A DNA stretch of 38,857 nt from CAZFDT01 sp964518335. Lineage in GTDB: Bacteria > Planctomycetota > Phycisphaerae > Phycisphaerales > Phycisphaeraceae. Numbering within the stretch: the first letter of the stretch is position 1; each line of letters starts with the position of its first letter. Position numbers and translations under genes: made by a program. The stretch spans positions 1 to 38,857 of the forward strand of contig CAZFDT010000046.1 in the NCBI GenBank assembly GCA_964518335.1, read 5' to 3'. The notes beneath the pieces were generated by a model. It searched no databases. It was not told where the DNA came from and was given only the letters and a program-made list of their open reading frames with translations. This document shows positions 14,316 to 22,190 of the stretch, in pieces.

Positions 14316-14678
14316 ATGCACGATGTGGCCGAACAGATGCGGATGCAGCAGGCTCTGCTCGGGGCGCTCTTCGACGGCGCCGACCGACTTGCGGCGGTCG
14401 CGGCGGAGTTGGAGCTGTCGCCGCTCGAATTGGCCATGTGGCTCAACCAGCCCTCGACCCGTGCGGCCATCGCCGAGCTGCGCGCGGTGACGCATCTGCA
14501 GTTCGACCTGGCGTCCGATCGCCTGCGTCTTCGCGCCATCGAGCGCTTGGGCGCGATGATGGCGTCGAATGACCCCGTGGATATCGAGACGATCCGCAAG
14601 GCCGCGACCACGCTGCTGTGGACCTCCAAGACTCCTCGCCGCGCTCTGGCTCCACTTCCGGGGGCGGGAGCGGGGGGG
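14316..14678 (+). CDS. Small helical HTH-like protein, unknown; true end uncertain
   Basis: From the ATG at 14316, with GGAG 8 bases upstream, the first 100 or so codons read as a real helical protein: an acidic N-terminus, a segment DRLAAVAAELELSPLELAMWLNQPSTRAAI that resembles a helix-turn-helix, and a paired helix FDLASDRLRLRAIERLGAMM. It resembles small terminase-subunit-like HTH proteins only in general style. No stop codon occurs near the expected end. The frame runs on to 16166 across the whole convergent FIST gene, where it is clearly its antisense. The end given here is the FIST stop position, not a stop codon. A frameshift near the G-run at 14660-14680 is possible. Confidence 0.5.
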
Positions 14679-15923
14679 TTATTGGGGGTCGGGACGGAGG
14701 ACGACGAGGCTGGCGGTGTGGCCGTGGACGTGGTTGTGCCCGGCGACGGGTCCGAACTCGCCGGCGGCGAAGCAGCCGGCCAGGGGCACGTCGCCCAGGG
14801 CATCGTGGACGAGCGTGGCGTCGGCGTGGGGGTGGTCGAAGAGACGTGTGCCGCGGCCGTTGCAGGTGAACAGCAGGGCGCCGCCGCCGCCATCGCTGAC
14901 GTCGCCGTGGAGTTTCTGGGCTTCGAGGAGCAGGGCGAAATCTTCCTTGGCGGTTTTGGCGTCGCGGAGCTGGAACTGGATCGTCTGGCCGACGCGCAGG
15001 TGCGGGTCGCCGATGGCGATGTGGCCGGCCTCCTGATCGACGCCGATGATACCGCGGATGAGGAAGTCGCCGCGTCCGAAGCGTCGCTTGTACTCGTCGA
15101 TGACGCAGCCGACGAGCAGGCCGTTGCTCTGGACCAGTTCCTGGTCGCTCTCGGCCAGCCCGTGGACGAGTTCGTGGATGGTGCCCAGGGGGTTTTTACC
15201 GCCGAGTTCGAGGACGACGTGGGACTTGTCGGGCATGGTCTTGGTGATGACCATCGGTGCGCCGATGGGGCGGCAGCCCTGGCTGACGGTGGGCTGGACG
15301 TGGACGCCGGATCCGATGGCCAGGCCGACGGCGCCGGCGCGGGAGATGCGGCCGTTGCAGAGCAGGCGGTTGCCGCCGGCGGTGCGGGTGCCGCTGGCGA
15401 CGCCGCCGACCAGGGCCGTGCCGGCGCCGGGAAACCACTGCTCGAACGCGGGGAGGATCTTGATGATGGGCGTCGTGAACGGATCGGCCATCAACATCAC
15501 CGCGCGCGGCGGCAGGCCGTCATGACCCAGCGTCTGCATCGGAGCCTCGGCGTCGCTGAACAGCCAGTTGAAGTCGTCGGGCTCGAACGCGAACGAGCGG
15601 AGTTGCGCACCGGGCATCGAACCGACCAGCACGCTCAATCCCGGCTGCGATTCGATCTCGTGGCGAACCCCGATGACGCCCTCGGCGGTCACGCCCAACT
15701 CGCATCTCGGCTCGAACTCTCGCGTCAAGGCCTCGTGGATCGCGCCGAGCCCTTCGAGGTGGTGGGGCGTGGCGAAGATGAGCATGAGGTCGGCTTTGCC
15801 ACTGAAGCGCTCTCGAAGCTGGTTGATGACGTGTTCGATGGCAGGGCGGGTGTACGCCTGGCCGGTGAGCGCGGAGGCGAATCGGAAAGGGGTGGGCGCG
15901 TCAGTAGTCATCGGCATCATCAT
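14679..15923 (-). CDS. FIST N- and C-domain sensory protein
   Basis: A 414-residue protein with an N-terminal FIST domain (about 10-215) and a C-terminal FIST_C domain (about 220-400). Recognisable segments are AIEHVINQLRERFSGKADLMLIF, CELGVTAEGVIG, the glycine-rich VGGVASGTRTAGGNRLL, the IGSGVHVQPTVSQGCRPIG turn and, near the end, GALLFTCNGRGTRLFD with AGCFAAGEFGPVAG, all characteristic of FIST proteins. FIST domains are thought to sense small ligands, perhaps amino acids; none is proven here. Three consecutive ATGs (15917-15923) could each start it; the first is used. It is divergent from the DUF1844 gene, 50 bp apart. Confidence 0.9.
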   Translation of the reverse strand: MMMPMTTDAPTPFRFASALTGQAYTRPAIEHVINQLRERFSGKADLMLIFATPHHLEGLGAIHEALTREFEPRCELGVTAEGVIGVRHEIESQPGLSVLVGSMPGAQLRSFAFEPDDFNWLFSDAEAPMQTLGHDGLPPRAVMLMADPFTTPIIKILPAFEQWFPGAGTALVGGVASGTRTAGGNRLLCNGRISRAGAVGLAIGSGVHVQPTVSQGCRPIGAPMVITKTMPDKSHVVLELGGKNPLGTIHELVHGLAESDQELVQSNGLLVGCVIDEYKRRFGRGDFLIRGIIGVDQEAGHIAIGDPHLRVGQTIQFQLRDAKTAKEDFALLLEAQKLHGDVSDGGGGALLFTCNGRGTRLFDHPHADATLVHDALGDVPLAGCFAAGEFGPVAGHNHVHGHTASLVVLRPDPQ

Positions 15924-15973
15924 ATCCCGGCGGATTGGGGCTATACTGCGGCACTCCGAAGGAAGGACACACC

Positions 15974-16387
15974 ATGGCAGACGACGCCCCGAAGATTCAG
16001 ATCGATTCGGACTGGAAGGCCCAGGCGCAGGCCGAGAAGCAGAAGCTCGCGGAGCAGGCCAAGTCCAAGGCGCCGGCGGGCCAACCCGGCGCCGGTCCTG
16101 CGGCCGCGCAGGGCGCAGCCAGGCAACTCCCACCAGCCAGCTTCGAATCCCTCGTCAGCACCATGACCACGCAGGCACTCTACGCCATGGGCGCCGTGCC
16201 CGATCCGCGCACCGGCCAGCGGATGCAGAATCTGGACCTGGCGCGGTTCCACATCGACACACTCAGCGTGATCGAGGACAAGACCAAGGGCAATCTCACC
16301 GACGAAGAGCAGCAAGTGCTCTCCGGCACACTGTTTGAGCTTCGCCAGCGGTACGTGCAGATCGCCACGGCGATGCGCGGCGTGTGA
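15974..16387 (+). CDS. DUF1844 family protein
   Basis: A 137-residue cytosolic protein. The first 65 residues are charged and Ala/Lys/Gln/Pro-rich, probably disordered. The DUF1844 core follows: SFESLVSTMTTQALYAMGAVPDP, then NLDLARFHIDTLSVIEDKTKGNLT and DEEQQVLSGTLFELRQRYV, matching the conserved ALxALGxxPDP and IDxLxxLxxKTKGNL pattern. Function is unknown across bacteria. The start at 15974 is preceded by GGAAGGA. It is read away from the FIST gene. Confidence 0.88.
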   Translation: MADDAPKIQIDSDWKAQAQAEKQKLAEQAKSKAPAGQPGAGPAAAQGAARQLPPASFESLVSTMTTQALYAMGAVPDPRTGQRMQNLDLARFHIDTLSVIEDKTKGNLTDEEQQVLSGTLFELRQRYVQIATAMRGV

Positions 16388-16526
16388 GCGAGTTGCATTC
16401 CCACCGGATCGCCGTATCTTCTTACGGGACATGACGCCGGGGATGGGCCTACAGTTCGGCCACGCCGGTTGCCCCGCCTGGGGACGATCCCACCGACGCA
16501 CCGCCGAACGGAAAGGACTGAATCAC

Positions 16527-17351
16527 GTGTCAGCTCATGACGCCGCTGTGCCCGCCTCGACCAGTCAGAGTTTTCTCGAACGTCACCACTTTCTGCTCCG
16601 CCGCCTGCACTCGCTGTCGGGCATCGTCCCGGTGGGACTGTTCGTCATCGCCCACCTGTTCACCAACGCCCAGATGGCGATGGACCGGTACGGGCACGAG
16701 TTCCAGCACGAAACCGATTTCATCCACAACCTGCCTTTCCTCTTCTTCATCGAGGTGAGCTTGTGGCTGGGCATCGGCTTCCACGCGGCCCTGGGCCTGG
16801 TCTATACCTTCACCGGCAAGACCAACCTCGACCGCTACCGCTACGAAGGCAACTGGCGGTACACCCTCCAGCGCGTCACCGGCATCCTCGCCCTGATCTT
16901 CATCTTTCTGCACATCGCCACCCTGCGCTGGCGGTGGAATATCTTCGGCTGGTTCACGCCGTACTACGGCCACGGGCTGCACGACCACGACGCGCCCATG
17001 TCCATGCCGCTGACAGCTTACGCCCTGCAGGTCAGCGCTTGGGTCGCCCTGCTCTACGCCATCGGCACGCTCAGCGTCGTGTACCACTGGTCCAATGGTC
17101 TGTGGACCGCGGCAATCACCTGGGGCGTGACGCTCACGCCGGGGTCGCAGAAACGGTGGGGCTACGCCTGCGCCGGGCTGGGCGTGGTGCTGACCGTCTT
17201 CTTCGCCGCGGCGATGTGGGCGGCCCGGAGCTACGACTTCGACAACATGACGCCGCAGCAGCGCGTCGAGTTCGTGAAGATCATCGGCGAGGAGAAGGCG
17301 GCACGATTCGTCACCACGGAAGCACCCGCAGAAACGGCGTCACACCACTGA
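16527..17351 (+). CDS. sdhC: Succinate dehydrogenase cytochrome b558 subunit
   Basis: A 274-residue membrane subunit of the b558 family found with SdhA and SdhB in Bacillus-type, two-heme succinate:quinone reductases. Five hydrophobic segments are visible, with candidate heme-ligand histidines in RRLHSLSG and FVIAHLF (segment 1), GFHAALG (segment 2), FIFLHIATLRW (segment 3) and VVYHWSNGLW (segment 4). It anchors SdhAB and passes electrons to quinone. Translation probably starts at GTG 16527, nine bases after AAAGGA; no suitable ATG lies at the family N-terminus. A 124-bp gap with a twin hairpin separates it from sdhA. Confidence 0.92.
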   Translation: MSAHDAAVPASTSQSFLERHHFLLRRLHSLSGIVPVGLFVIAHLFTNAQMAMDRYGHEFQHETDFIHNLPFLFFIEVSLWLGIGFHAALGLVYTFTGKTNLDRYRYEGNWRYTLQRVTGILALIFIFLHIATLRWRWNIFGWFTPYYGHGLHDHDAPMSMPLTAYALQVSAWVALLYAIGTLSVVYHWSNGLWTAAITWGVTLTPGSQKRWGYACAGLGVVLTVFFAAAMWAARSYDFDNMTPQQRVEFVKIIGEEKAARFVTTEAPAETASHH

Positions 17352-17362
17352 CAGCTGGGCCC

Positions 17363-17452
17363 CCACGCCGGACCTGAGTCTTCGAAGGTCCGGATGAAGG
17401 ATAAGGACGGGGGAAAACCGTCCGGGGCTTCGAAGACTCAGCCCCGGCGTGG
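17363..17452. repeat. Twin-hairpin inverted repeat between sdhC and sdhA
   Basis: Two 31-bp arms (17363-17393 and 17422-17452) are inverted copies, 27 of 31 bases identical. The outer CCACGCCGG/CCGGCGTGG pairs perfectly. Each arm also folds on itself into an 8-bp stem: CCGGACCT/AGGTCCGG with loop GAGTCTTCGA on the left, CCGGGGCT/AGCCCCGG with loop TCGAAGACTC on the right. The loops are exact reverse complements. The four differences between the arms are two paired changes (AC:GT against GG:CC) that keep both stems intact. A third stem GGACGG/CCGTCC (17405-17423) lies between them. Confidence 0.8.
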
Positions 17453-17475
17453 ACACCCGGTTTAAGGATTCGGAC

Positions 17476-19383
17476 ATGGCAAGCAAAGAGCGACGTGTGA
17501 TCATCGTGGGCGGCGGACTCGCCGGGCTGGCGGCGGCGGTGCGCATCGCCGAGGCCGGCGTCCCCGTCGATTTGTTCTCGATGGTCCCGGTCAAGCGTTC
17601 GCACAGTGTCTGCGCTCAGGGCGGCATCAACGCCTGCAACGAAGTCGCCCGCCAGCAGGGCTACAGCGAGTGGCTGCACTTCGACGAGTCGATCTACGGC
17701 GGCGACTTCCTCAACGATCAGCCGCCGGTGTACGAAATGGCCCACTGGGCGCCGAAGATCATCGACTTGCTCGACCGCATGGGCGTGCCGTTCAACCGCA
17801 CCGCCGAGGGCCAGCGCGACCTGCGTCTGTTCGGCGGGAGCCTGTTCAAGCGGACGCACTTCGCCGGGGCGACGACGGGCCAGCAATTGTTGTACGCCCT
17901 CGACGAGCAAACGCGCCGCTACGAGGCTGAAGGCAAGGTTCGCAAGTTCGAGTTCTGGGAGTTCCTCTGGCCGGTGCTTGACGCCGACGGTGTCTGCAAG
18001 GGCATCGTGGCGCAGGACATGCGTACGATGGAGATCAAAGCCTTCAAGGGCGACGCGGTGGTGATGGCCACCGGCGGGTGCGGGCTGGTGTACGGCAAAT
18101 CGACGATGAGCGTGATCTGCACCGGTGGGGCCGCGGCACGCTGCTATCAAGCAGGCGTGTGGCTGGGCAACCCGGAAATGATCCAGGTCCATCCGACGGC
18201 CATCCCCGGCGCGGACAAGTGCCGGCTGATGAGCGAGTCGGCGCGAGGCGAAGGCGGCCGCGTGTGGGTTCCGCGCCAGAAGAACGATCCGCGCCGCGCC
18301 CACGAGATTCCCGAGGCCGAACGCTGGTATTTCCTCGAAGAGAAATACCCCAAGTACGGCAACATCGTGCCGCGCGACATCGCCACGCGCGAGTTGTTCT
18401 ACGTCTGCCAGGATGGGTTCGGCGTCGGCGGAGGCAACATGGTCTATCTCGACGTGTCGCACCTGCCCGACGCCAACAAGAATAAGCTGGCGGGCATCTT
18501 GGAGATCTACGAGAAGTTCGTCGGCGACGACCCGCGCCAGACGGCGATGAAGATTTTCCCGGCCGTGCATTACTCGATGGGTGGGCTCTACACGGTTTAC
18601 ACCTCCGACAAGCGCGCCCCACGCGCCGGCGACGTAGGCGACAGCGTCGTGGGCATGAAGCTGGGCGCACCTAACAACATGATGACCAACGTCCGCGGGT
18701 TGTACGCCTTCGGCGAGGTCAACTTCCAGTACCATGGCGCCAACCGCCTGGGCGCCAACGCGCTGCTGTCGTGCATCTTCGACGGATTGTTCTGCGGCCT
18801 ATCAGTCGCAAACTACGTGCGCGACGAGTGCAAGAGCGCGGCGGCCGACGTGCCCGACTCGCTCTTCACCCCGATCGTGCAGACCGAGAAGGATAAGTGC
18901 AGCAAACTGATCGGCGGCCAGGGCGAGCACAACGCCTACGAGCTGCACAAGGCCCTGGGCGACGAGATGACGGCGTCCTGCACGGTGGTCAAGAACGAGC
19001 CACGCATTCTCAGGGCCATTTCGGCCGTGCGCGAGATCAGGCGCAAGGCCCAAAGCCTGCGTCTTTCAGACACGGGCATGTGGACCAACCAGAACCTGAG
19101 CTTCGCCCGCGCACTGGACGACATGATTGTGTACGGGCAGGCGATTCTGGCGGGGTCGCTCGAGCGCAAGGAGTCGCGCGGCGCCCACTATCGCGACGAC
19201 TTCAAAGAGCGCAACGACGAAAAGTTCCTCAAGACCACGATCGCCAAGTACGATGCGGCGTCCGGTGAACCGAAGATCGACTGGCAGGCGGTGGACACGC
19301 CGATGGTGACGCCTCGTGCCCGGACGTACGGCAAGGTGGACGCCAAGGCTGAAGCGAAAAAGGAGCCGGCCGCCGCTCGGTGA
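17476..19383 (+). CDS. sdhA: Succinate dehydrogenase flavoprotein subunit
   Basis: A 635-residue flavoprotein that oxidises succinate to fumarate. The FAD-binding dinucleotide fold begins VIIVGGGLAGLAAAVRIAEAG (about 8-28), followed by SVCAQGGINA, the SLFKRTHFAGATTGQQLL region near the covalent-FAD histidine, the substrate-site motif IQVHPTAIPG, the catalytic RGEGGRVWVP, and the C-terminal YHGANRLGANALLS FAD segment. Features such as NEVARQQGYSEW place it with the long SdhA/FrdA type paired with b558 subunits. The start at 17476 follows AAGGA (17464-17468); a GTG at 17449 lies within the hairpin and is less likely. Next gene starts 11 bases after the stop. Confidence 0.95.
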   Translation: MASKERRVIIVGGGLAGLAAAVRIAEAGVPVDLFSMVPVKRSHSVCAQGGINACNEVARQQGYSEWLHFDESIYGGDFLNDQPPVYEMAHWAPKIIDLLDRMGVPFNRTAEGQRDLRLFGGSLFKRTHFAGATTGQQLLYALDEQTRRYEAEGKVRKFEFWEFLWPVLDADGVCKGIVAQDMRTMEIKAFKGDAVVMATGGCGLVYGKSTMSVICTGGAAARCYQAGVWLGNPEMIQVHPTAIPGADKCRLMSESARGEGGRVWVPRQKNDPRRAHEIPEAERWYFLEEKYPKYGNIVPRDIATRELFYVCQDGFGVGGGNMVYLDVSHLPDANKNKLAGILEIYEKFVGDDPRQTAMKIFPAVHYSMGGLYTVYTSDKRAPRAGDVGDSVVGMKLGAPNNMMTNVRGLYAFGEVNFQYHGANRLGANALLSCIFDGLFCGLSVANYVRDECKSAAADVPDSLFTPIVQTEKDKCSKLIGGQGEHNAYELHKALGDEMTASCTVVKNEPRILRAISAVREIRRKAQSLRLSDTGMWTNQNLSFARALDDMIVYGQAILAGSLERKESRGAHYRDDFKERNDEKFLKTTIAKYDAASGEPKIDWQAVDTPMVTPRARTYGKVDAKAEAKKEPAAAR

Positions 19384-19394
19384 GATGCAGCGCC

Positions 19395-19991
19395 ATGCAG
19401 GACCTGATCAGCACAGCTTTTCGCCGTCGTCCCGCCCACGCGCCGCGCGTGGTGCGAAAGCGCGCCGCCGCACGTATGCGCGGCGCGGTGCAGCTTGCCA
19501 CGACGCCGATCGATCGGGAGCCGACGCTACGCGCGATCTACCAGCCGCCGCAACTGCTGGCTCGCTACGAGCGCGCCAAGGTTGTGGGCGGGTTGCTCTT
19601 CGTCGCGATCTTTGCCGGCTGGCTGTGGCTGCAGTGGTCCAATCCGTGGATGCGCATGCTCACCGGCGCCTTGCTGGTGATGACTGCCTGGTTCACCGTT
19701 GCATCCATCCTGACCGACCTGCGTCGCCATCATGGTCGGCAGATCGAGCTGGTCGGCCGTGCCCTGCTCGTCACCTCGCCGCAGGGCACGTGCTGGATTG
19801 AGCTTTCGGATGTTGAGCACGCACAATGGTCGGACGACGCGGGCATGAGTTTTGTCCGCAGGGATGGCCTGGCGTTGGGCAGGATCGACCTGGTGACCAT
19901 CGCCGATGAAGACGAGGCGAGGCGGTTCATGGGATGGTTGCGGCAACGCGCCAATGTCGGGTTCAACGTGCGCTGGCCGCAGCAGGGCTGA
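19395..19991 (+). CDS. Two-TM protein of unknown function inside the sdh operon
   Basis: A 198-residue protein lying between sdhA and sdhB. The first 55 residues are strongly basic (many Arg), followed by two adjacent membrane spans (KVVGGLLFVAIFAGWLWLQW and MLTGALLVMTAWFTVASIL) and a soluble beta-rich tail. The tail (HHGRQIELVGRALLVTSPQGTCWIELSDVEHAQW) has the style of bacterial PH-like domains. I recognise no known Sdh subunit or assembly factor; it is not SdhD or SdhE. Gaps of 11 and 18 bases to its neighbours make co-transcription near certain. An involvement in Sdh assembly is only a positional guess. A GTG at 19380 is an alternative start. Confidence 0.7.
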   Translation: MQDLISTAFRRRPAHAPRVVRKRAAARMRGAVQLATTPIDREPTLRAIYQPPQLLARYERAKVVGGLLFVAIFAGWLWLQWSNPWMRMLTGALLVMTAWFTVASILTDLRRHHGRQIELVGRALLVTSPQGTCWIELSDVEHAQWSDDAGMSFVRRDGLALGRIDLVTIADEDEARRFMGWLRQRANVGFNVRWPQQG

Positions 19992-20009
19992 CGAACACAG
20001 GAAGACACG

Positions 20010-20807
20010 ATGATCGCTCCGAACACGCAACAGCGGATGATCCGATTCAAGATCAAGCGTCAGGACGGCCCCGACACCGCGCCGTACTGGCACGAGTTCG
20101 ACGTGCCGTACGAGCCGGGTCTCAACGTCATCTCCTGCCTGCAGTGGATCGCTGCGCATCCGAAGACCGTCGAGGGGCATGACGTGCGCCCGCCCGTGTG
20201 GGACGCCGGCTGCCTCGAAGAGGTGTGCGGCGCCTGCACCATGGTCATCAACGGGCACGTGCGTCAGTCCTGCTCGGCCCTGATCGACGACATGCTCGCC
20301 GGCAAAGGTGTCGGGGCGTCGGCCGATGGCTCCATCACGCTCGAACCGATGCAGAAGTTCCCCGTCATCCGCGACTTGTTCGTCGATCGCTCGCGCATGT
20401 TTGAGGCCCTCAAGAAGGTCAAGGCATGGGTCCCCGTCGATGGCACGCACAGCCTCGGCGCCGGGCCCAAGGAGTCGCCCGAGCAGCAGGACCTGCGTTA
20501 CGCCCTGTCGCGGTGCATGACGTGCGGCTGCTGCCTCGACGCCTGCCCGCAATTCCTCAAGGACAACGACTTCATCGGCGCCCAGGCCATCGGACAGGCC
20601 CTGCTGTTCAACCTGCACGAGACCGGCAAGGAACTCATCGACGACCGCCTCGACGCCATGATGGGACCCGGCGGCATCACCGACTGCGGCAACGCCCAGA
20701 ACTGCGTCCGCGTCTGCCCCAAGGAAGTGCCGCTTACCATCGCCATCGCCCGCATCGGACGCCAGACGACCGTTCACGCCGTCAAGCAGTTTTTCACCGG
20801 CAAGTGA
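20010..20807 (+). CDS. sdhB: Succinate dehydrogenase iron-sulfur subunit
   Basis: A 265-residue electron-transfer subunit. The N-terminal ferredoxin domain carries the [2Fe-2S] ligands C68, C73, C76 and C88 (AGCLEEVCGACTMVING...QSC). The C-terminal domain carries the cluster motif C169-x2-C172-x-C174/C175-x3-C179 (CMTCGCCLDACPQ) and the second set C226, C232 and C236 (CGNAQNCVRVCPKEVP), which together ligate the [3Fe-4S] and [4Fe-4S] clusters. It links SdhA flavin to the b558 subunit. Length and motif order are typical of the epsilonproteobacterial/Bacillus-like branch. It closes the operon, and a convergent operon ends 63 bp away. Confidence 0.95.
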   Translation: MIAPNTQQRMIRFKIKRQDGPDTAPYWHEFDVPYEPGLNVISCLQWIAAHPKTVEGHDVRPPVWDAGCLEEVCGACTMVINGHVRQSCSALIDDMLAGKGVGASADGSITLEPMQKFPVIRDLFVDRSRMFEALKKVKAWVPVDGTHSLGAGPKESPEQQDLRYALSRCMTCGCCLDACPQFLKDNDFIGAQAIGQALLFNLHETGKELIDDRLDAMMGPGGITDCGNAQNCVRVCPKEVPLTIAIARIGRQTTVHAVKQFFTGK

Positions 20808-20870
20808 CCGATCCTCATCGCGCGCCAGGGCTGGGCCCATCGCGCCATGGCGAGGCCGTCAGAACGTGGG

Positions 20871-21590
20871 TCAAGCGTCTTCGGGCGGCCGACTGCGCGG
20901 GAGGGGCGCCGGTGCGCTATGGGTGGACTGATAGGTTTGCCATGCGGCGTCGATATCGGCCGCGGGCAGCGGGTGCGCGTCGGGAGGCAGCGGGCGGTCG
21001 AGCAGCGGCAGGACGAGGTGGGCGACGCCGAGGGCGAAGGGCAGGTGGTGATCGGGGCTCAGTGCAACGCACGCCATGCCATAGTCAGCAGCGGTGGACA
21101 AAGCGCGGTAACGGGCGGACTGATCGTGATGCGACCAGGGCAGCACGAGCACACGCGCGGTGGTGTTGAGTGCGAGCCATTCCGCGGATCGCACATCGTC
21201 GGTGGCCAGTCCAAGATGGCGGCACCGACCGGCGTCGCGGACCGCGCCGAGGGTTTGCAGCAAGTGGCCGCTCTTGAGTTCGGCCGGGTCCTCGACGCGC
21301 AGCGTCAGCACATCGATGGCGGCACGACCCAGAAGCGCCATGCGGGCGGCGATGCGATCGGCGAACTGCCGGGCGAACGGGGGCTCCTCGACCACGAGCA
21401 TCACGGGCAGATCGCGCAGGTGCGGGGCCGCGGCGGCGAGGAGATCGTCGTCGTCATCGGGGCCCGCGACGACGAGGCTCGGATGGCCCCGCAGATAGGC
21501 GGCGTGGTGCGGCAGGAGGGCAATGCGCCACGCGCAGGGACCGACCGGCACGTCGGTCGGGGCGAGGGTGCGGAGGGTCCACTGCATCAT
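20871..21590 (-). CDS. Divergent aldo/keto-reductase-like barrel protein
   Basis: A 239-residue protein without a confident family match. The middle resembles the later strands of an aldo/keto reductase barrel: DVLTLRVEDPAELKSGHLLQTLGAVRDAGRCRHLGLATDD, then RVLVLPWSHHD and ALSTAADYGMACVALSP, compared with the AKR pattern L-x-A-L-x-x-L-x-x-x-G-K-x-R-x-I-G-V-S ... C-x-x-x-G-I-x-V-x-A-Y-S-P. The N-terminal catalytic Asp-Tyr-Lys part is not evident, so enzymatic activity is doubtful. Its ATG overlaps the stop of the glycosylase gene (ATGA), making it the last gene of the resB-ccsA operon. Confidence 0.55.
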   Translation of the reverse strand: MMQWTLRTLAPTDVPVGPCAWRIALLPHHAAYLRGHPSLVVAGPDDDDDLLAAAAPHLRDLPVMLVVEEPPFARQFADRIAARMALLGRAAIDVLTLRVEDPAELKSGHLLQTLGAVRDAGRCRHLGLATDDVRSAEWLALNTTARVLVLPWSHHDQSARYRALSTAADYGMACVALSPDHHLPFALGVAHLVLPLLDRPLPPDAHPLPAADIDAAWQTYQSTHSAPAPLPRSRPPEDA

Positions 21591-22186
21591 GGCCTGCTCA
21601 CGTGGGGGTTGTCGCGGACATGGAAGCGTAGCGGCATGCGCGCCCATCGACCTGCGTAAGCCACGCCGATGCGCGGGGAGGCGACGATGCGCCAAATCCC
21701 CAGCGTGGTGCGGCGAACCGGCTCGATGAAGAGAGCGCAGTTTGTCACGAGATCCACCCCGTTGAGCGACAAGTCGATGTCGAGCGCGTCGCAGAGCTTG
21801 GCGGGGCCGGAGCACAGTTCGGTGTCGCGGTGGGCCTTGGGGCGTCGCGCTCGCATCAGGTCGATGCCCTCGATGGGCTCGATGGCGCGAACCAGCACGG
21901 CAACGGGGTCGTCGCGGCGACCGACGACGACGTTGACGCAGTGGTGCATGCCGTACGTGAAATAGACATAAGCATGGCCGCCGTCGGCGTACATCACTTC
22001 GTTGCGAGGCGAGCGGTGGCCGTTGCGGCTGTGCGCGGCCTGATCGTCGGGGCCGAGGTAGGCTTCGGTCTCGACGATGATGCCGGCCATGCGGCGGCCG
22101 CGGCGGACGCGAACCAGCCGCTGGCCCAGCAGGGCACGGGCAACGGTCACAGGGTCGCGGCGGTAGAACGAGCGCTGCAGGCGCAT
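21587..22186 (-). CDS. DNA-3-methyladenine glycosylase (AAG/MPG family)
   Basis: A 199-residue base-excision-repair enzyme that removes alkylated purines such as 3-methyladenine and hypoxanthine. Landmarks are the FYRRDPVTVARALLGQRLV N-terminus, the catalytic Glu in IVETEAYLGPDDQAAHS, the DNA-intercalating segment MYADGGHAYVYFTYGMHHCVNVV, and CSGPAKLCDALDIDLSLNG. The length is normal for bacterial AAG. It begins 4 bases after the ccsA stop and overlaps the next gene, so it belongs to the same operon. There is no obvious functional link to cytochrome c assembly. Confidence 0.95.
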   Translation of the reverse strand: MRLQRSFYRRDPVTVARALLGQRLVRVRRGRRMAGIIVETEAYLGPDDQAAHSRNGHRSPRNEVMYADGGHAYVYFTYGMHHCVNVVVGRRDDPVAVLVRAIEPIEGIDLMRARRPKAHRDTELCSGPAKLCDALDIDLSLNGVDLVTNCALFIEPVRRTTLGIWRIVASPRIGVAYAGRWARMPLRFHVRDNPHVSRP

Positions 22187-22190
22187 GATG

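Noticed and set aside
13876..14490. 204-codon plus-strand frame in the 13.9-14.5 kb region
   Set aside because: It runs through the GC-rich double hairpin and is Arg/Cys/Pro-rich without structure; the frame from 14316 has a better ribosome-binding site and protein-like sequence.
19527..20840. Long minus-strand open frame opposite sdhB and the unknown gene
   Set aside because: Antisense of sdhB, whose cysteine motifs fix the true strand. High-GC DNA leaves such frames open.
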